Of a DNA stretch of 64,000 bases, positions 39,623 through 50,008 are shown piece after piece. The stretch comes from Chlorobiaceae bacterium (GTDB taxonomy: Bacteria; Bacteroidota; Chlorobiia; Chlorobiales; Chlorobiaceae). The position numbers and the translations under genes are program-made. The stretch covers positions 1-64,000 of the forward strand of contig JAAXWX010000003.1 of the NCBI GenBank assembly GCA_013334755.1, in the 5' to 3' direction. The notes beneath the pieces were generated by a model that saw nothing but the letters and a program-made list of their open reading frames with translations, did no database searches and was not told the DNA's origin. How positions within the stretch are numbered: the first letter of the stretch is position 1; each line of letters starts with the position of its first letter.

Positions 39623-39985
39623 ATGGATGTCGGGGTGGATATTGTTGATCTTGACCGGATAGCATCGCTATACAGCCGTTATGGCATGAAGTTTCTCCAG
39701 CGGTTTCTTTCCGAAGCGGAAATCGCTCTTTGCCTCCATAAACCACAGGTTGTCGCAAGTATCGCTGGCCGTTTTGCAGCTAAAGAAGCTGTTGTCAAGG
39801 CTCTCGGAACAGGATTTTCGGATGGTGTACACTGGAAGAGTTTTGAAATACTCAATGATGAACGGGGTCGTCCATTTGTGCAGCCTGCTGATGCCAGCTG
39901 TTTTTCTCCCGGATGTTCCATTAAAATTTCTATCGCCCATGACCATCATGCTGCTGTAGCGATGGCGTTGATTGATGGACTATGA
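39623..39985 (+). CDS. acpS: Holo-[acyl-carrier-protein] synthase
   Basis: AcpS moves phosphopantetheine from CoA to acyl carrier protein. The 120-residue protein has both family motifs: GVDIVDLDRIASLYSRYG with the Mg-binding aspartate, and GRFAAKEAVVKALGTGF with the second metal ligand and the catalytic lysine. Its C-terminal ISIAHDHHAAVAMAL is also typical. It follows nadC closely and is probably in the same transcript, ended by the hairpin just downstream. Confidence 0.93.
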   Translation: MDVGVDIVDLDRIASLYSRYGMKFLQRFLSEAEIALCLHKPQVVASIAGRFAAKEAVVKALGTGFSDGVHWKSFEILNDERGRPFVQPADASCFSPGCSIKISIAHDHHAAVAMALIDGL

Positions 39986-39993
39986 GTGCCAAA

Positions 39994-40031
39994 AAAAAGC
40001 AGGAGCTCTTTCAGAGTAACTCCTGCTTTTT
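39994..40031. terminator. Bidirectional terminator between acpS and tig
   Basis: The stem AAAAAGCAGGAG / CTCCTGCTTTTT encloses a 14-base loop, with A and T runs on both flanks, so it can end transcripts from acpS (plus) and tig (minus). Confidence 0.92.
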
Positions 40032-40046
40032 TATGAAAACTGAAGA

Positions 40047-41327
40047 TCAGTCCTGGTGAGCCGGAATCGGTTTCTCTTCCTCGGTGATGGTTATCTTCGA
40101 CTTGATGATGTTGTAAATCTTATCTTTGAGAATAGTATCGGTGATATAATCCCTGAACTCGTCTGACATGAAGGTGCTCAGGAGTTCTTCGGCATTCATG
40201 GCCTCACCTTTTTCCGCCTCCTTTTCAGCGTAAGCCTTGATGTCTTCATCCGAGACTGAAAGATTTTCATTTTCAGCTATTTTCTGGCTTATAAGCAGCC
40301 ATTGAGCATGTTTTTCAGCATTCGGCCTCATGGCATGCCGGAACTGCTCTTCATCAAACCCTTTAGGAAAGTTTCCTCCCATCTGACGCTTGGCATTTTC
40401 AACGAGCATTTTCGAGAACGATGCAATCATGGATTTCGGAGCAGGGACCGGGTTTTCTTCAATCAGTTTAGCCGAGATGGATTCAAGGAACTCCTCATCG
40501 GATTTCAGGAGAAAGTGCTGTTCGAGCTGAATCCGGACGTCGGCTGTGAAGTCAGTAACTGATTCAAATTTCTGCCCGGTGATCTCTTTAACCAGTTCAT
40601 CGGTAAGTTCAGGCAGTTCAAGCCGTTTGATTTCACTGATGACAACACGGAAACGAGAAGGCTCTGCAGACTCTTTCTGATCGTTTTCAACGTCGACACT
40701 TTCACCTGCTTTTTTTCCTGTAAGCGCTTTGCGGAAAGGGTTCTCTTCGGGAAGGTACTCAAGCGTGAAGTGATGGTTTTCAGTTTTATCCCCTTCTTCA
40801 GGTTCGCCGGCTTCATTGATCCTGTACACATCGCCAATCACGGTATCGGTTGATGATGCGGCTTCGTCGACGCTGATGAGGGTCCCGTGTCCTTTGAGAA
40901 TAAGGTTTATTTCACGCTCAATATCACCATCGGTAATGACATAGCGGTTTTGTGTGAATGTATTTCCACTGAAATCTTTCAGTTCAAATTCGGGATGGAT
41001 TTCGTATGAGAGCTGGATTTTCAGTTCATCGGGCGCAAAAGTGAAGTTGATGATTTGTGCGCGACTTGCTGGTTTGATGTTATCGGCATCAGCAATTTCA
41101 CCGAAATATTTGGATGCCATTTTTTCGGCAATTGTTGCCTCAATTGAGGGGCCTGCCAGTTTTTTAATCAAGCTTGCCGGTGCATGTCCTTTTCTGAATC
41201 CCTTGATCTGAATGTTTCTTTTTGCCTCTTCCAGTTCCTGGTTATATTCGGTACCGAACTCTTCTGCGGAAAGAATAATTTCCAGTTCCTGTTCGGTTTC
41301 GCTAACGTTCTTGATATTCTTTTGCAA
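40047..41327 (-). CDS. tig: Trigger factor (ribosome-associated chaperone/prolyl isomerase)
   Basis: Trigger factor binds nascent chains at the ribosome exit. The 426 residues follow the family plan: ribosome-binding domain with [20 protein letters not shown] (signature G-F-R-x-G-x-x-P), a middle PPIase-type domain with [20 protein letters not shown], which looks shortened and acidic compared with classical FKBP domains, and a long helical C-terminal domain. Catalytic isomerase residues are not evident, so chaperone activity may dominate. It lies 96 bases downstream of the M16 protease gene. Confidence 0.92.
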   Translation of the reverse strand: MQKNIKNVSETEQELEIILSAEEFGTEYNQELEEAKRNIQIKGFRKGHAPASLIKKLAGPSIEATIAEKMASKYFGEIADADNIKPASRAQIINFTFAPDELKIQLSYEIHPEFELKDFSGNTFTQNRYVITDGDIEREINLILKGHGTLISVDEAASSTDTVIGDVYRINEAGEPEEGDKTENHHFTLEYLPEENPFRKALTGKKAGESVDVENDQKESAEPSRFRVVISEIKRLELPELTDELVKEITGQKFESVTDFTADVRIQLEQHFLLKSDEEFLESISAKLIEENPVPAPKSMIASFSKMLVENAKRQMGGNFPKGFDEEQFRHAMRPNAEKHAQWLLISQKIAENENLSVSDEDIKAYAEKEAEKGEAMNAEELLSTFMSDEFRDYITDTILKDKIYNIIKSKITITEEEKPIPAHQD

Positions 41328-41423
41328 GGCTCTCGTAGGTTAATTAGTAATGGTGAAAAATTAAAAGTTAACAAGATACGAATAAATCTTGTGTTTTAAA
41401 ACAGAGCATCTCTATCCTTTGTA

Positions 41424-42704
41424 TTACCGCCCGGGTTTGTAGACCAGTGTTGAGTAGGCGGCATCGTGCAGCATCTTTACTGCTGCTTCGGCGATATCTT
41501 CAGCGGTGACCGCCTCAAGAGCAGCGGTTTTTTCTTCAGGTTCAATGTATCTTCCAAAATAGGAGAGGTCTGATGCTGTCTGTGACATTCTGCGTGTCAT
41601 TTTTTCCATGCCCATGATATGAGATCCGAGCAGTTTCGTTTTTGCAGCCTGCACCTCTTCCGGGTCGGGTTGCTTCAGCGCATCGCTCTGGAGCAGTTCC
41701 CTGATGAGCTCAAGGGTAACCTTGGTTTTGTTGCCGTCGGTTCCGGCATAGATATTCAGTGCCGTCAGATCGTCGTAAAAGGTGACCGATGAATAAACGT
41801 TGTATGCCAGTCCACGTTTCTCCCGAAGTTCCAGATTAAGCAGAGAGCTCATACCGTTGCCGAGCATGGAGTTGAGCACCATCAGGCTGTAAAAGAGCGG
41901 GTCGTGGCGTGCGATTGCGGTGCCGACGACGATCTGTGCCTGGCAGACCCGTTTTTTCAGTGTCAGGGTAAAGGGGGTGTAATCTTCTGCAAGGAAAGGC
42001 TGGCGGACATACTGGCTTCCGGAAGGCTCCCTGAGCTTGTTGAGAAATCGTTCTCCAAGCTGCATAATCTCGTCGTGATGAACCATGCCGGTAGCCGTGA
42101 CAAGCATTTTTTGCGGAATATAGTGCTGCCGCATGAAGGTTTTCAGGTTATCGTCACTGAAGGCTTCAACGCTTTTTTCAGTGCCAAGGATTGGCGTGCC
42201 AAGAGGGTGGCGGGGAAACGAGCGCAGGTCGAACTCATCGAAAATAAGCTCTTCAGGGGTGTCGTTGACGCTGCTGATCTCCTCAATGACCACCTCTTTC
42301 TCTTTTTCGATTTCTTCAGGAGGAAAAACCGGGTCGCAGACAAGATCGGAGAGAAGGTCGAAAGATGGTTCCAGATGTTCAGGAAGGCAGCGCAGGTAGA
42401 TGCAGGTCTGTTCTTTGGTGGTGAAGGCATCAAGATAGCCGCCGTGTTTTTCAATGTTTCTGGCGATATCGATGTATGTGCGCCGACTCGTACCTTTAAA
42501 GAGCGCGTGTTCAATGAAATGTGCCAGTCCCGGAGAGTCGCCGGGGTCATCGCGAGAGCCAGCATCAATCTGGATGCCGAGTGTAACACTTTTTACCAAA
42601 GGGACAGCATCCGTGATGATCCTTAATCCGTTCGTCAGAACTCCTTGATGAACTGAAGTTTCTGAAAAGGGCGATGGCTGACGGCGGGAATTTTCTTTCG
42701 TCAT
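41424..42704 (-). CDS. M16-family zinc peptidase (processing-peptidase-like)
   Basis: This is an inverzincin-type metalloprotease. Seen: H62-x-x-E65-H66 in GLAHFIEHALFKGTSRRTY, the inverted zinc motif with catalytic glutamate, a downstream VVIEEISSVNDTPEEL segment supplying the third ligand, and the R/Y-containing C-terminal half LREKRGLAYNVYSSVTFYDD. The 426 residues form a single two-domain unit, as in bacterial PqqL/YmxG-like enzymes. There is no signal peptide, so it may be cytoplasmic. Its substrates are unknown. Confidence 0.9.
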   Translation of the reverse strand: MTKENSRRQPSPFSETSVHQGVLTNGLRIITDAVPLVKSVTLGIQIDAGSRDDPGDSPGLAHFIEHALFKGTSRRTYIDIARNIEKHGGYLDAFTTKEQTCIYLRCLPEHLEPSFDLLSDLVCDPVFPPEEIEKEKEVVIEEISSVNDTPEELIFDEFDLRSFPRHPLGTPILGTEKSVEAFSDDNLKTFMRQHYIPQKMLVTATGMVHHDEIMQLGERFLNKLREPSGSQYVRQPFLAEDYTPFTLTLKKRVCQAQIVVGTAIARHDPLFYSLMVLNSMLGNGMSSLLNLELREKRGLAYNVYSSVTFYDDLTALNIYAGTDGNKTKVTLELIRELLQSDALKQPDPEEVQAAKTKLLGSHIMGMEKMTRRMSQTASDLSYFGRYIEPEEKTAALEAVTAEDIAEAAVKMLHDAAYSTLVYKPGR

Positions 42705-42923
42705 TACTGAATAATTTTCTGATGCTTGTGACAGGAATTGAATGCAATGTAGTTTTAATTCTTATTTTTATGAACAGTGAAGGTTTTGCCGTTGTTTATT
42801 CTCTGCTGCCGGGATACTTTTTTATTCGGGTATTTTGCCTGAAATTCAGAAAAACACTGTTGTACCCGGAGTTTTCAGCGGGGAATGCACGGGAATAAAC
42901 AGACGGAACTATTGCGGCGTTTC

Positions 42924-43910
42924 ATGCTCAACTCATCAATTGTCATAACCGGAGCTACCGGATATATAGGTTCCCAGATTGTTCTTGCGCTGCTTTCACG
43001 GTTTTCAGGAGAGATCCGATGCAAGGTGATTGCCCGGAAGAGCTCAAACTGCTCTTTTCTTGAGGGATTGCCGGTTGAAATTGTCAGGGCAGACATTCTT
43101 GATCCTCTTGCCCTGATCGATGCCTTCAGGGGAGCAGATACGGTATTTCATTGCGCAGGCCTTATCTCCTATACAAGGAATTCCCGTAACGCACTCTATG
43201 AGGCGAATGTTATCGGGACAAGGAATGTTGTCAATGCGGCTCTTTACAATAATGTCCGAAGGCTCGTCATGACCAGCTCCATTGCTGCTGTCGGGGCTTC
43301 TGAGGATGGTTCACCGGCCATCGAGTCAACCTCTTTTCAGGAGTGGCAACGCAGGAACGGTTATATGGAGGCCAAGCATCTTGCCGAACTTGAGGGGTTG
43401 CGCGGCGTCGCAGAAGGACTTGAAGTTGTGCTGGTCAATCCCGGTGTTGTCATTGGCATAGACCGAAAAAACCCCGCTTCGGTCAGCTCCTCGAACGATG
43501 TGCTGCGTCTCATTTATCAGGGAAAGCTGCCGCTCTTCCCTGCTGGAGGTACCGGTTTTGTCGATGTCCGTGATGTGGCTGATGCTCATATAACAGCATG
43601 GGAAAAAGGGCGTTCAGGGGAGCGTTATATTGTTGTCGGCAACAATCTGACGTTTCGGGAGCTTTTTGCCCGTATAGGGACTCTTGCTGGCAGCAGTACA
43701 GGGCACGCATTCATGGTGCCAAAGAGTATCGGTCTGCTTGCCGGTCTTGGCGGAGAGCTCTGGTCGATGTTTTCGAACAGCCATTCCTTTGTCAGTCTGG
43801 AGAGCATACGGATTGCATCAAGGATTCTTGCCTATAATAACACCAGGTCGGAACAGGAGCTCGGTTTGTGCTACCGGGATCTATCCGAAACGCTCAAGAC
43901 TCTCTTATAA
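42924..43910 (+). CDS. NAD-dependent epimerase/dehydratase family protein, second copy
   Basis: This extended short-chain dehydrogenase has the nucleotide loop [16 protein letters not shown], a [15 protein letters not shown] segment, and catalytic Y-x-x-x-K in [19 protein letters not shown] and [12 protein letters not shown] are also typical. I start at the ATG giving [13 protein letters not shown] (329 residues); the track start at 42885 adds 13 hydrophilic residues. It resembles dihydroflavonol-reductase/3-beta-HSD-type members and is distinct from the copy at 28300. The gene lies 44 bases before recA. Its substrate is unknown. Confidence 0.82.
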   Translation: MLNSSIVITGATGYIGSQIVLALLSRFSGEIRCKVIARKSSNCSFLEGLPVEIVRADILDPLALIDAFRGADTVFHCAGLISYTRNSRNALYEANVIGTRNVVNAALYNNVRRLVMTSSIAAVGASEDGSPAIESTSFQEWQRRNGYMEAKHLAELEGLRGVAEGLEVVLVNPGVVIGIDRKNPASVSSSNDVLRLIYQGKLPLFPAGGTGFVDVRDVADAHITAWEKGRSGERYIVVGNNLTFRELFARIGTLAGSSTGHAFMVPKSIGLLAGLGGELWSMFSNSHSFVSLESIRIASRILAYNNTRSEQELGLCYRDLSETLKTLL

Positions 43911-43953
43911 CCTGAAGAATCCACTTTTCCTCCAATTTTATCATGTATATGCT

Positions 43954-45000
43954 ATGGATACTCAGAAAAACGAAAAAAAAGCTGTTGCGGTTGATCCTGC
44001 AAAACTCAAACAATTGAACCTTGCTGTCGAAGCACTTGAAAAACAGTTTGGCAAGGGAGCTATCATGCGCCTTGGTGACGATTCGGCGGGAATGAAGGTG
44101 CAGTCGATTTCAACAGGATCGATGACCCTGGATTTTGCCCTCGGTGTAGGCGGCTTGCCCCGTGGCAGGGTAACTGAAATTTATGGCCCGGAATCTTCGG
44201 GAAAAACAACTCTTGCTCTTCATGTTATTGCTGAAGCGCAGAAAGTGGGGGGAATTGCTGCTATCGTCGATGCCGAACATGCCTTTGATCCTACTTACGC
44301 ACGAAAGCTTGGTGTCGATATCAACGCCTTGCTTATCAGCCAGCCGGAATCCGGCGAGCAGGCACTCTCCATTGTGGAGACGCTCGTCAGGAGCAATGCC
44401 ATTGACGTGGTTGTAGTTGATTCTGTTGCCGCTCTGGTACCCCAGGCAGAACTTGAAGGCGAGATGGGCGACAGCGTCATGGGACTGCAGGCGCGACTTA
44501 TGAGCCAGGCACTGCGCAAACTGACCGGTGCGATTTCAAAATCGAGCTGCGTCTGTATTTTTATCAACCAGCTTCGCGACAAGATCGGTGTTGTGTATGG
44601 GAATCCTGAAACCACGACTGGTGGCAAGGCATTGAAATTTTATTCGTCAGTTCGACTTGATATTCGTAAAATTGCACAGATCAAGGATGGCGAGGAGATT
44701 ATGGGGAACCGTACCAGGGTAAAGGTAGTTAAAAACAAGGTGGCTCCTCCTTTCAGGACGGCTGAGTTTGATATTCTTTATGGTGAGGGTATTTCTGCGA
44801 TGGGTGAACTGATTGACCTGGCGGTTGAGTTCGGGGTCGTGAAAAAGGCAGGATCATGGTTCAGTTATGGTACTGACAAACTTGGTCAGGGACGTGAAAC
44901 CGTCAAGAAGGCTCTGCGTGAAGATGCTGCTTTGTACAGCAAGATCCAGGCGCAGGTCAAGGAGCTGATGAGTGGTCCGGCAGAGATTATTAACAGGTAG
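43954..45000 (+). CDS. recA: Recombinase RecA
   Basis: RecA forms filaments on single-stranded DNA for recombination and SOS induction. The ORF in the track begins at 43684 inside the upstream gene; ATG 43954 gives [20 protein letters not shown] and 348 residues. Seen: [11 protein letters not shown], Walker [34 protein letters not shown], and [20 protein letters not shown] (L2 loop). I saw no clear SOS box in the short upstream gap. Two bases after its stop comes dusB, so they are co-transcribed. Confidence 0.97.
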   Translation: MDTQKNEKKAVAVDPAKLKQLNLAVEALEKQFGKGAIMRLGDDSAGMKVQSISTGSMTLDFALGVGGLPRGRVTEIYGPESSGKTTLALHVIAEAQKVGGIAAIVDAEHAFDPTYARKLGVDINALLISQPESGEQALSIVETLVRSNAIDVVVVDSVAALVPQAELEGEMGDSVMGLQARLMSQALRKLTGAISKSSCVCIFINQLRDKIGVVYGNPETTTGGKALKFYSSVRLDIRKIAQIKDGEEIMGNRTRVKVVKNKVAPPFRTAEFDILYGEGISAMGELIDLAVEFGVVKKAGSWFSYGTDKLGQGRETVKKALREDAALYSKIQAQVKELMSGPAEIINR

Positions 45001-45002
45001 AT

Positions 45003-46046
45003 ATGAAAATCGGAGCTATTGAGATTGACCAGCCAGTCATTCTTGCACCGATGGAGGATGTAACCGACAGGGCATTCCGCCAGCTGTGCAAGCGTCACGG
45101 GGCGGACATTGTCTATACGGAGTTCATCAGCGCCGAAGCGCTGCGCAGGGGTGTTGAAAAGTCGATGCGCAAGCTGAAGGTTGATGCAATTGAACGCCCA
45201 TTTGCCATACAGATTTTCGGCAGCAGTGTCGAGTCGATGGTTGAAGCAGCGGTCATTGCCGAAGAGTACTGTCCGGACTATCTCGACATTAATTTCGGAT
45301 GTCCGACAAAGAAGGTTGCCGGTAAAGGGGCTGGCGCTGCGTTGCTCAGGGAGCCGGAGAAGATGGCCGCTATTTCCGAGGCGGTTGTAAAAGCGGTCAA
45401 CATTCCGGTCACCGCCAAAACAAGGATTGGGTGGGACCATGAATCGATTAATATTCTTGATGTTCTGCCTCGTCTTGAGGATGCCGGTATACAGGCGCTT
45501 GCGCTGCATGGCCGCACTCGCAGTCAGATGTACAAGGGCAGGGCTGACTGGAACTGGATTCGCGCAGTGAAAGAGCGCGCCCGGATTCCGATTATTGCCA
45601 ATGGAGATATCTGGTCAGCCGAAGATGCAGTTGCCATGTTTGCCGAGACCGGAGCGGATGGTGTGATGATCGGCAGGGGTTCCATAGGCAACCCCTTTAT
45701 TTTTGAAGCTGCAAAACAGTTGCTGAAAACCGGAAAGCTGATGCTGCCGCCTGATTTTCGTGCAAGGATAGAGGCTGCGATTGAGCATCTGAAGCTTTCC
45801 GTACAGTTCAAGGGCGAAAAGTATGGTGTGCTTGAAATGCGACGTCACTATGCCACCTACCTGAAAGGGCTTCCGATGGTGTCGCGGGTACGCAACAAAC
45901 TGGTGCGCGAGGATGGGTGGGAGCAGGTTATTGATATTCTTTTTGCCTACCGCGAAGAGTGCGAAGGGTATGTGAGGGATGGGAAGATACTTGAGGGAAC
46001 GGAGTACCTCAATGATCATTCTGATAAACTTTTGTTGAATTATTAA
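45003..46046 (+). CDS. dusB: tRNA-dihydrouridine synthase (DusB-like)
   Basis: Dus enzymes reduce uridines in the tRNA D-loop with FMN and NADPH. Seen: [40 protein letters not shown] with the catalytic cysteine, [20 protein letters not shown], and [19 protein letters not shown]. The 347 residues match DusB-type proteins. It starts two bases after recA and is followed 21 bases later by asd. Confidence 0.92.
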   Translation: MKIGAIEIDQPVILAPMEDVTDRAFRQLCKRHGADIVYTEFISAEALRRGVEKSMRKLKVDAIERPFAIQIFGSSVESMVEAAVIAEEYCPDYLDINFGCPTKKVAGKGAGAALLREPEKMAAISEAVVKAVNIPVTAKTRIGWDHESINILDVLPRLEDAGIQALALHGRTRSQMYKGRADWNWIRAVKERARIPIIANGDIWSAEDAVAMFAETGADGVMIGRGSIGNPFIFEAAKQLLKTGKLMLPPDFRARIEAAIEHLKLSVQFKGEKYGVLEMRRHYATYLKGLPMVSRVRNKLVREDGWEQVIDILFAYREECEGYVRDGKILEGTEYLNDHSDKLLLNY

Positions 46047-46067
46047 GCCAATAATAGATAATATTTT

Positions 46068-47090
46068 ATGAGTAGTGTGGATTCCCGCTGCCGAGTGGCG
46101 GTACTTGGTGCAACCGGCCTTGTGGGCCGAACGATGATCAAGGTTCTGGAAGAGAGAAATTTCCCTGTGACTGACCTTGTTCCCCTTGCCTCATCAAGAA
46201 GCGCCGGTCAGGCGGTCACCTTCGGGGGCAAAGAGTTCATTATCCGTGAGCCTTCTGCCGAGGCTTTCGAGGGAGTTGATATCGCCCTGTTTTCTGCAGG
46301 CGCGACAGCCAGCAAAGAGTGGGCTGTGGTTGCAGCCGCAGAAGGCGCGGTTGTTATCGACAATTCATCGGCATTCCGCATGGAGCCCGATGTGCCTCTG
46401 GTTGTGCCCGAGGTCAATCCCGAAGCTATTTTCAGGGCAGATGGCACCCCCGAGCGGATCATTGCCAATCCCAACTGTTCGACCATTCAGATGGTGGTGG
46501 TGCTCAAGCCGCTTCATGACCGCTTCGGCGTCAAGAGGGTGGTTGTTTCGACCTACCAGTCGGTTACCGGCAAAGGAAAGATCGGGCGCGATGCCCTTGA
46601 AAGCGAGCTTGCCGGAGAGAGCCAGGAGCAGTTCACCCATTTTCACCAGATTGCCTTCAACGCCGTGCCGCAAATCGATGCTTTCACCGATAACGGCTAT
46701 ACCAAGGAGGAGATGAAGATGGTCAACGAAACCCGCAAGATCATGGGCGACAAGAATATGAGCATTTCGCCTACCACGGTGCGTATTCCGGTCTATGGCG
46801 GCCACGGCGAATCGCTCAACATAGAGCTCGAGAGTGAATTTGATATCGAAGAAGTACGAGAACTGCTTCGTCAATCACCCGGTATTATCCTGCAGGATGA
46901 TCCTTCAGCGAGGCTCTATCCCATGCCGCTCACCTCATATGAGCGCGACGATGTTTTTGTGGGCAGGATTCGCCGTGATTACTGGCATCCCCAGACCCTG
47001 AACATGTGGATTGTGGCCGATAACCTCCGGAAAGGCGCGGCAACCAATGCGGTGCAGATAGCCGAAGTGGTTATTGCGAAGAAAGGATAA
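46068..47090 (+). CDS. asd: Aspartate-semialdehyde dehydrogenase
   Basis: Asd reduces aspartyl phosphate to the semialdehyde, the branch to lysine, threonine, methionine and diaminopimelate. Seen: VAVLGATGLVGRTMIKVLEE (NADP loop), ALFSAGATASKEW, the active-site cysteine in IIANPNCSTIQMVV, and TTVRIPVYGGHGES. The 340 residues are typical. Its last 20 bases overlap the convergent gene at 47071-47955. Confidence 0.95.
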   Translation: MSSVDSRCRVAVLGATGLVGRTMIKVLEERNFPVTDLVPLASSRSAGQAVTFGGKEFIIREPSAEAFEGVDIALFSAGATASKEWAVVAAAEGAVVIDNSSAFRMEPDVPLVVPEVNPEAIFRADGTPERIIANPNCSTIQMVVVLKPLHDRFGVKRVVVSTYQSVTGKGKIGRDALESELAGESQEQFTHFHQIAFNAVPQIDAFTDNGYTKEEMKMVNETRKIMGDKNMSISPTTVRIPVYGGHGESLNIELESEFDIEEVRELLRQSPGIILQDDPSARLYPMPLTSYERDDVFVGRIRRDYWHPQTLNMWIVADNLRKGAATNAVQIAEVVIAKKG

Positions 47091-47955
47091 ATTCCTTGTT
47101 GTTCGAAAGAGCCATCAGTGCCGAGCTGATGGCTTTGACTGCAGCCGCAGAAGAGAAGGGAAGTTTTTGCGGATTATTGATGGCAATAGATGGGGGTATG
47201 CCGAGCGGTTTCAGCTTAATGGATGTCTCCCTCTGGATCAGCGCGATCATTGTCTTGTCGGCCATTGAGCCGGTAACCTGCACACCGGCATCCTGACAGA
47301 CAGGGTTGTCGATAAGTATATGTATGGTAAAGTATTCAATCTCCTTCCGGTTTTTGACTTCCCTGCATGAGAATTTTTCTATCCTGCCCTTACTTGATAT
47401 TGTCAGGAGAATAAAGTTGTTCTCAACTTCAAGGATTACCTGTGTATTACTTGTGTGTTTTGAAAGGTGGAGAAGAGGCAGCTGTGGAGTACCCCTGAAT
47501 ACGATCCGGTGAGTTGTTGAAAAGTGTTCGGAGACTTTTCTGCAGGGTTCTGCAGGATAGAAGAGCAGGATTTTTTTTTCAAGCAGCCCATGGCTGTTGT
47601 CGCCGTAAGAGGTAATATCGAAATCATACTCTTCAGGTTGGTTTAAAAAGTAACCCGCTTCGATTCTGCCGTACTTCCTGCTCTCCTCACTGCTTGCATT
47701 GGCGGGAAAGCAGGCGGGAAGGGGAAGATAGCTTTTCGGCCCGATACAGAGTGCGAGTTCTTCATCCGGCCACTCATTGAGTTGGTTGTCCAGTTTTTTC
47801 AGAAGTCGTTTACCTCTGTCAAAAGCAAAGTCACCAAGGCCGAATGGCAGAGTTTTACACAAACTCAGGCTGTATTCTGTGTCACCTGACGTTTTAAGCC
47901 GGACAAGAGCGCACTCTTTGGCGTCGATGGCGCAGGCGATCAGGCTTTTGCTCAT
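47071..47955 (-). CDS. Unknown conserved-looking protein, possible actin-like (PilM/DUF3822-like) fold
   Basis: I do not recognise this 294-residue protein. It begins MSKSLIACAIDAKECALVRL, which could be the first strand-turn-strand of an ASKHA (actin-like) domain, and the central VILEVENNFILLTISSKGRIE looks like a second such turn; this is only a resemblance. There is no signal peptide or membrane segment. Its ATG overlaps the stop of the ComEA-like gene (TAATG), so it is the third gene of alr-comEA-unknown. A link to DNA uptake or pili is possible from that neighbour but unproven. Confidence 0.7.
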   Translation of the reverse strand: MSKSLIACAIDAKECALVRLKTSGDTEYSLSLCKTLPFGLGDFAFDRGKRLLKKLDNQLNEWPDEELALCIGPKSYLPLPACFPANASSEESRKYGRIEAGYFLNQPEEYDFDITSYGDNSHGLLEKKILLFYPAEPCRKVSEHFSTTHRIVFRGTPQLPLLHLSKHTSNTQVILEVENNFILLTISSKGRIEKFSCREVKNRKEIEYFTIHILIDNPVCQDAGVQVTGSMADKTMIALIQRETSIKLKPLGIPPSIAINNPQKLPFSSAAAVKAISSALMALSNNKEFILSSQ

Positions 47956-48470
47956 TATTCCAGTGTGAAATATTTTTTGAGGGATTCAAGCTTTTTTTTA
48001 CCGATTCCTTTTACAGCAAGAAAGTCTTCAAATTGTTGCACTTTCCCCCCTTTTTTGCTTCTGAAGGCAATCAGGCGTTCGGCCATAACCGGCCCGATTC
48101 CCGGAATTTTCTGTAACTGCCGGCTGCTGGCTTTATTGAAAGCAATCGTACCGGTGAACACCTTTTTTCCTGACGAGCGGTGCTCTGTTTTTTTTCCATC
48201 GGCAATCTCATCGCCTTCTGTTTTTACCTCTTGCAGCATCTCCTCTTTCACTGTTGCCTGCTCCATGGTGGCAAGGCTGATAAGGCTGTCGACTTCTGTT
48301 TCACGGTAACGGGCCGTTTCCGTCTTTTTGAGAAGGGTCGCCGCATCCTCTACGGAACGGATATTTTTAAGGACGCCTCCAAGAACCAGAAATCCCAAAA
48401 GAATAGAAATCAGAGAGATTTCTGCTTTTGTAAGGCTAAGTCTGATTGAAAGTTTTTCCAGGGGATTCAT
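47955..48470 (-). CDS. ComEA-like helix-hairpin-helix DNA-binding protein with N-terminal membrane anchor
   Basis: The 171-residue protein has one N-terminal membrane segment (ISLISILLGFLVLGGVL), a charged linker with many glutamates, and a C-terminal pair of helix-hairpin-helix motifs: FNKASSRQLQKIPGIGPVMA and FEDFLAVKGIGKKKLESLKK. This is the layout of ComEA, which binds incoming DNA in natural transformation, but similar HhH proteins have other roles. I choose the ATG at 48470, which overlaps the alr stop codon as ATGA; the ORF track start lies inside alr. Confidence 0.8.
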   Translation of the reverse strand: MNPLEKLSIRLSLTKAEISLISILLGFLVLGGVLKNIRSVEDAATLLKKTETARYRETEVDSLISLATMEQATVKEEMLQEVKTEGDEIADGKKTEHRSSGKKVFTGTIAFNKASSRQLQKIPGIGPVMAERLIAFRSKKGGKVQQFEDFLAVKGIGKKKLESLKKYFTLE

Positions 48471-49618
48471 ATAAATATACGTTTTACTCTGGAAGAAACC
48501 GAACAAAGCGTTTCGTAGCTGATGGTTCCGGAAATTTCGGCAAGATCATCTGCTGATGGTTTGTCCCAACCGAAGAGAATCGCCGTGTCTCCTTTTTTGA
48601 CATCGTGCACTGCGCCCAGGTCAACCATAATCTGGTCCATCGTAACTGTACCGACCTGCGGATAAGAGTTGCCGTTGATTGTGATGGTGGTGCGGCATGA
48701 CAGGCTCCTTGCATAACCATCGGCGTAACCTGCGGCTATGGTTGCGATATACCGTGGTTCCCGGGCAGTCCATGTTCTGTTATAGCTGATGGTAGTTCCT
48801 GCCTGCACGGGTTTGATAAAAATCACTTTTGCTTCGAACTGCATGACCGGTTTGACGTTGAGGCGGAAAGGAGTGTGTTTTGCCGGATGGTAACCATAGA
48901 GCAGAATGCCTGGCCTCACCATATCAAGCCAGGATTCAGGTGTCGAGAGGATTGCTCCGCTGTTGGCGGTGTGTTTGCAGACTGTTCTGGCGGAAGCATG
49001 CTCATATTCTGCCGTGAGTGTTTTAAAAGCTTCGAGCTGTATTTTGGTGAAGCCTTCGGCTGATGTACTGTCGGCAAAGTGGGTATAGATTCCTTTCAGC
49101 TCAAGGTGCGGGGAGCGATCGATCTGCCTGAGAAGCTCCATGGCAACAGAAGGGGGAGTGCCAAGTCGTCCCATGCCCGTATCGACTTTTAGCTGTACGG
49201 CAAGTGTTTTGCTGTGTGCGGCAGCAATTTCTTCTGCAGCATGAAGTGTGGGGCTGTCGCAGACGGTCATGTCTATGCCATATTGCAGGTAAAACTCGAT
49301 ATGCGAAAGAAGCGGCGAAGAAAAGGCGAGAATTGTCGCTGGTTGCTTCAGAGCGCCTCCGGTTTTCAGCTCAATGGCTTCATGGATGTTTGCTACACCA
49401 AAATCTTTGATGCCAACCCTTTCAAGCGTTTCGGCAACCCTGTGGACGTTATGACCGTAGGCATTTGCCTTGACGATACCCATGATACGAGTTTTTTCGC
49501 CGACTCGATCGCGGATCAGGCGAGTGTTCCATGCGAGATTGTCGATGGAGACAACGGCCTCTGTCATGTTTTCAGCAGGAATTCCCCTTGCCGAAAAGCC
49601 TGGTTCTTTTTCATCCAT
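48467..49618 (-). CDS. alr: Alanine racemase
   Basis: Alr makes D-alanine for peptidoglycan using PLP. Seen: MGIVKANAYGHNVHRVAETL with the PLP lysine, VQLKVDTGMGRLGTPPS, MVRPGILLYGYHPA, a TISYNRTWTA segment with the catalytic-tyrosine region, and DQIMVDLGAVHDVKKGDTA. The 383 residues are normal; ATG at MTEAVVSIDN would trim 17 residues. It is the first gene of the alr-comEA-unknown operon. Confidence 0.93.
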   Translation of the reverse strand: MDEKEPGFSARGIPAENMTEAVVSIDNLAWNTRLIRDRVGEKTRIMGIVKANAYGHNVHRVAETLERVGIKDFGVANIHEAIELKTGGALKQPATILAFSSPLLSHIEFYLQYGIDMTVCDSPTLHAAEEIAAAHSKTLAVQLKVDTGMGRLGTPPSVAMELLRQIDRSPHLELKGIYTHFADSTSAEGFTKIQLEAFKTLTAEYEHASARTVCKHTANSGAILSTPESWLDMVRPGILLYGYHPAKHTPFRLNVKPVMQFEAKVIFIKPVQAGTTISYNRTWTAREPRYIATIAAGYADGYARSLSCRTTITINGNSYPQVGTVTMDQIMVDLGAVHDVKKGDTAILFGWDKPSADDLAEISGTISYETLCSVSSRVKRIFI

Positions 49619-50008
49619 AAAAGCTGCTATTAATTTTTTATCGGAATAGTTCCATAAAAGGAATCAGGTGTATTCCGACAACATCGGGAGTTTATTTGGC
49701 TCTCTTTATAATTGTCCTGTCAACCGGTCTGGCTTTGAAGCCCGAACGCTCAAGACGATTGTGCAAGATGCTTCTGATGCGGCTTCAGGAGATCAGCTTT
49801 CTCTGATGCCACAATTTCTTGTAAAAAAACATATTTTGCACCTGATTATCAAACCGTAAAGAAACTTATTCATCCGGTATCGTTAATTGAAAGGATGTTC
49901 GGCAAACCCCTCCCTTCAGGAAAGGGAGTATCTTAACAATTAATGTATATTTTCTGTTAAACGTCATCAGGTATCGTTTTCACTTTAACTCATTTCTCAG
50001 CTATAATC
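49619..50008. other. Intergenic region between divergent alr and the CBS-like gene
   Basis: There are 390 bases without a convincing gene; a 63-codon plus-strand ORF (49668-49859) has no family look. A small hairpin CTCCCTT / AAGGGAG lies at 49910-49928, about 80 bases before the next start, and could be part of a leader. The region should carry divergent promoters. Confidence 0.5.

Noticed and set aside
41904-42626. 240-codon plus-strand ORF opposite the M16 protease
   Set aside because: The minus strand holds the H-x-x-E-H protease; the plus ORF is a shadow.
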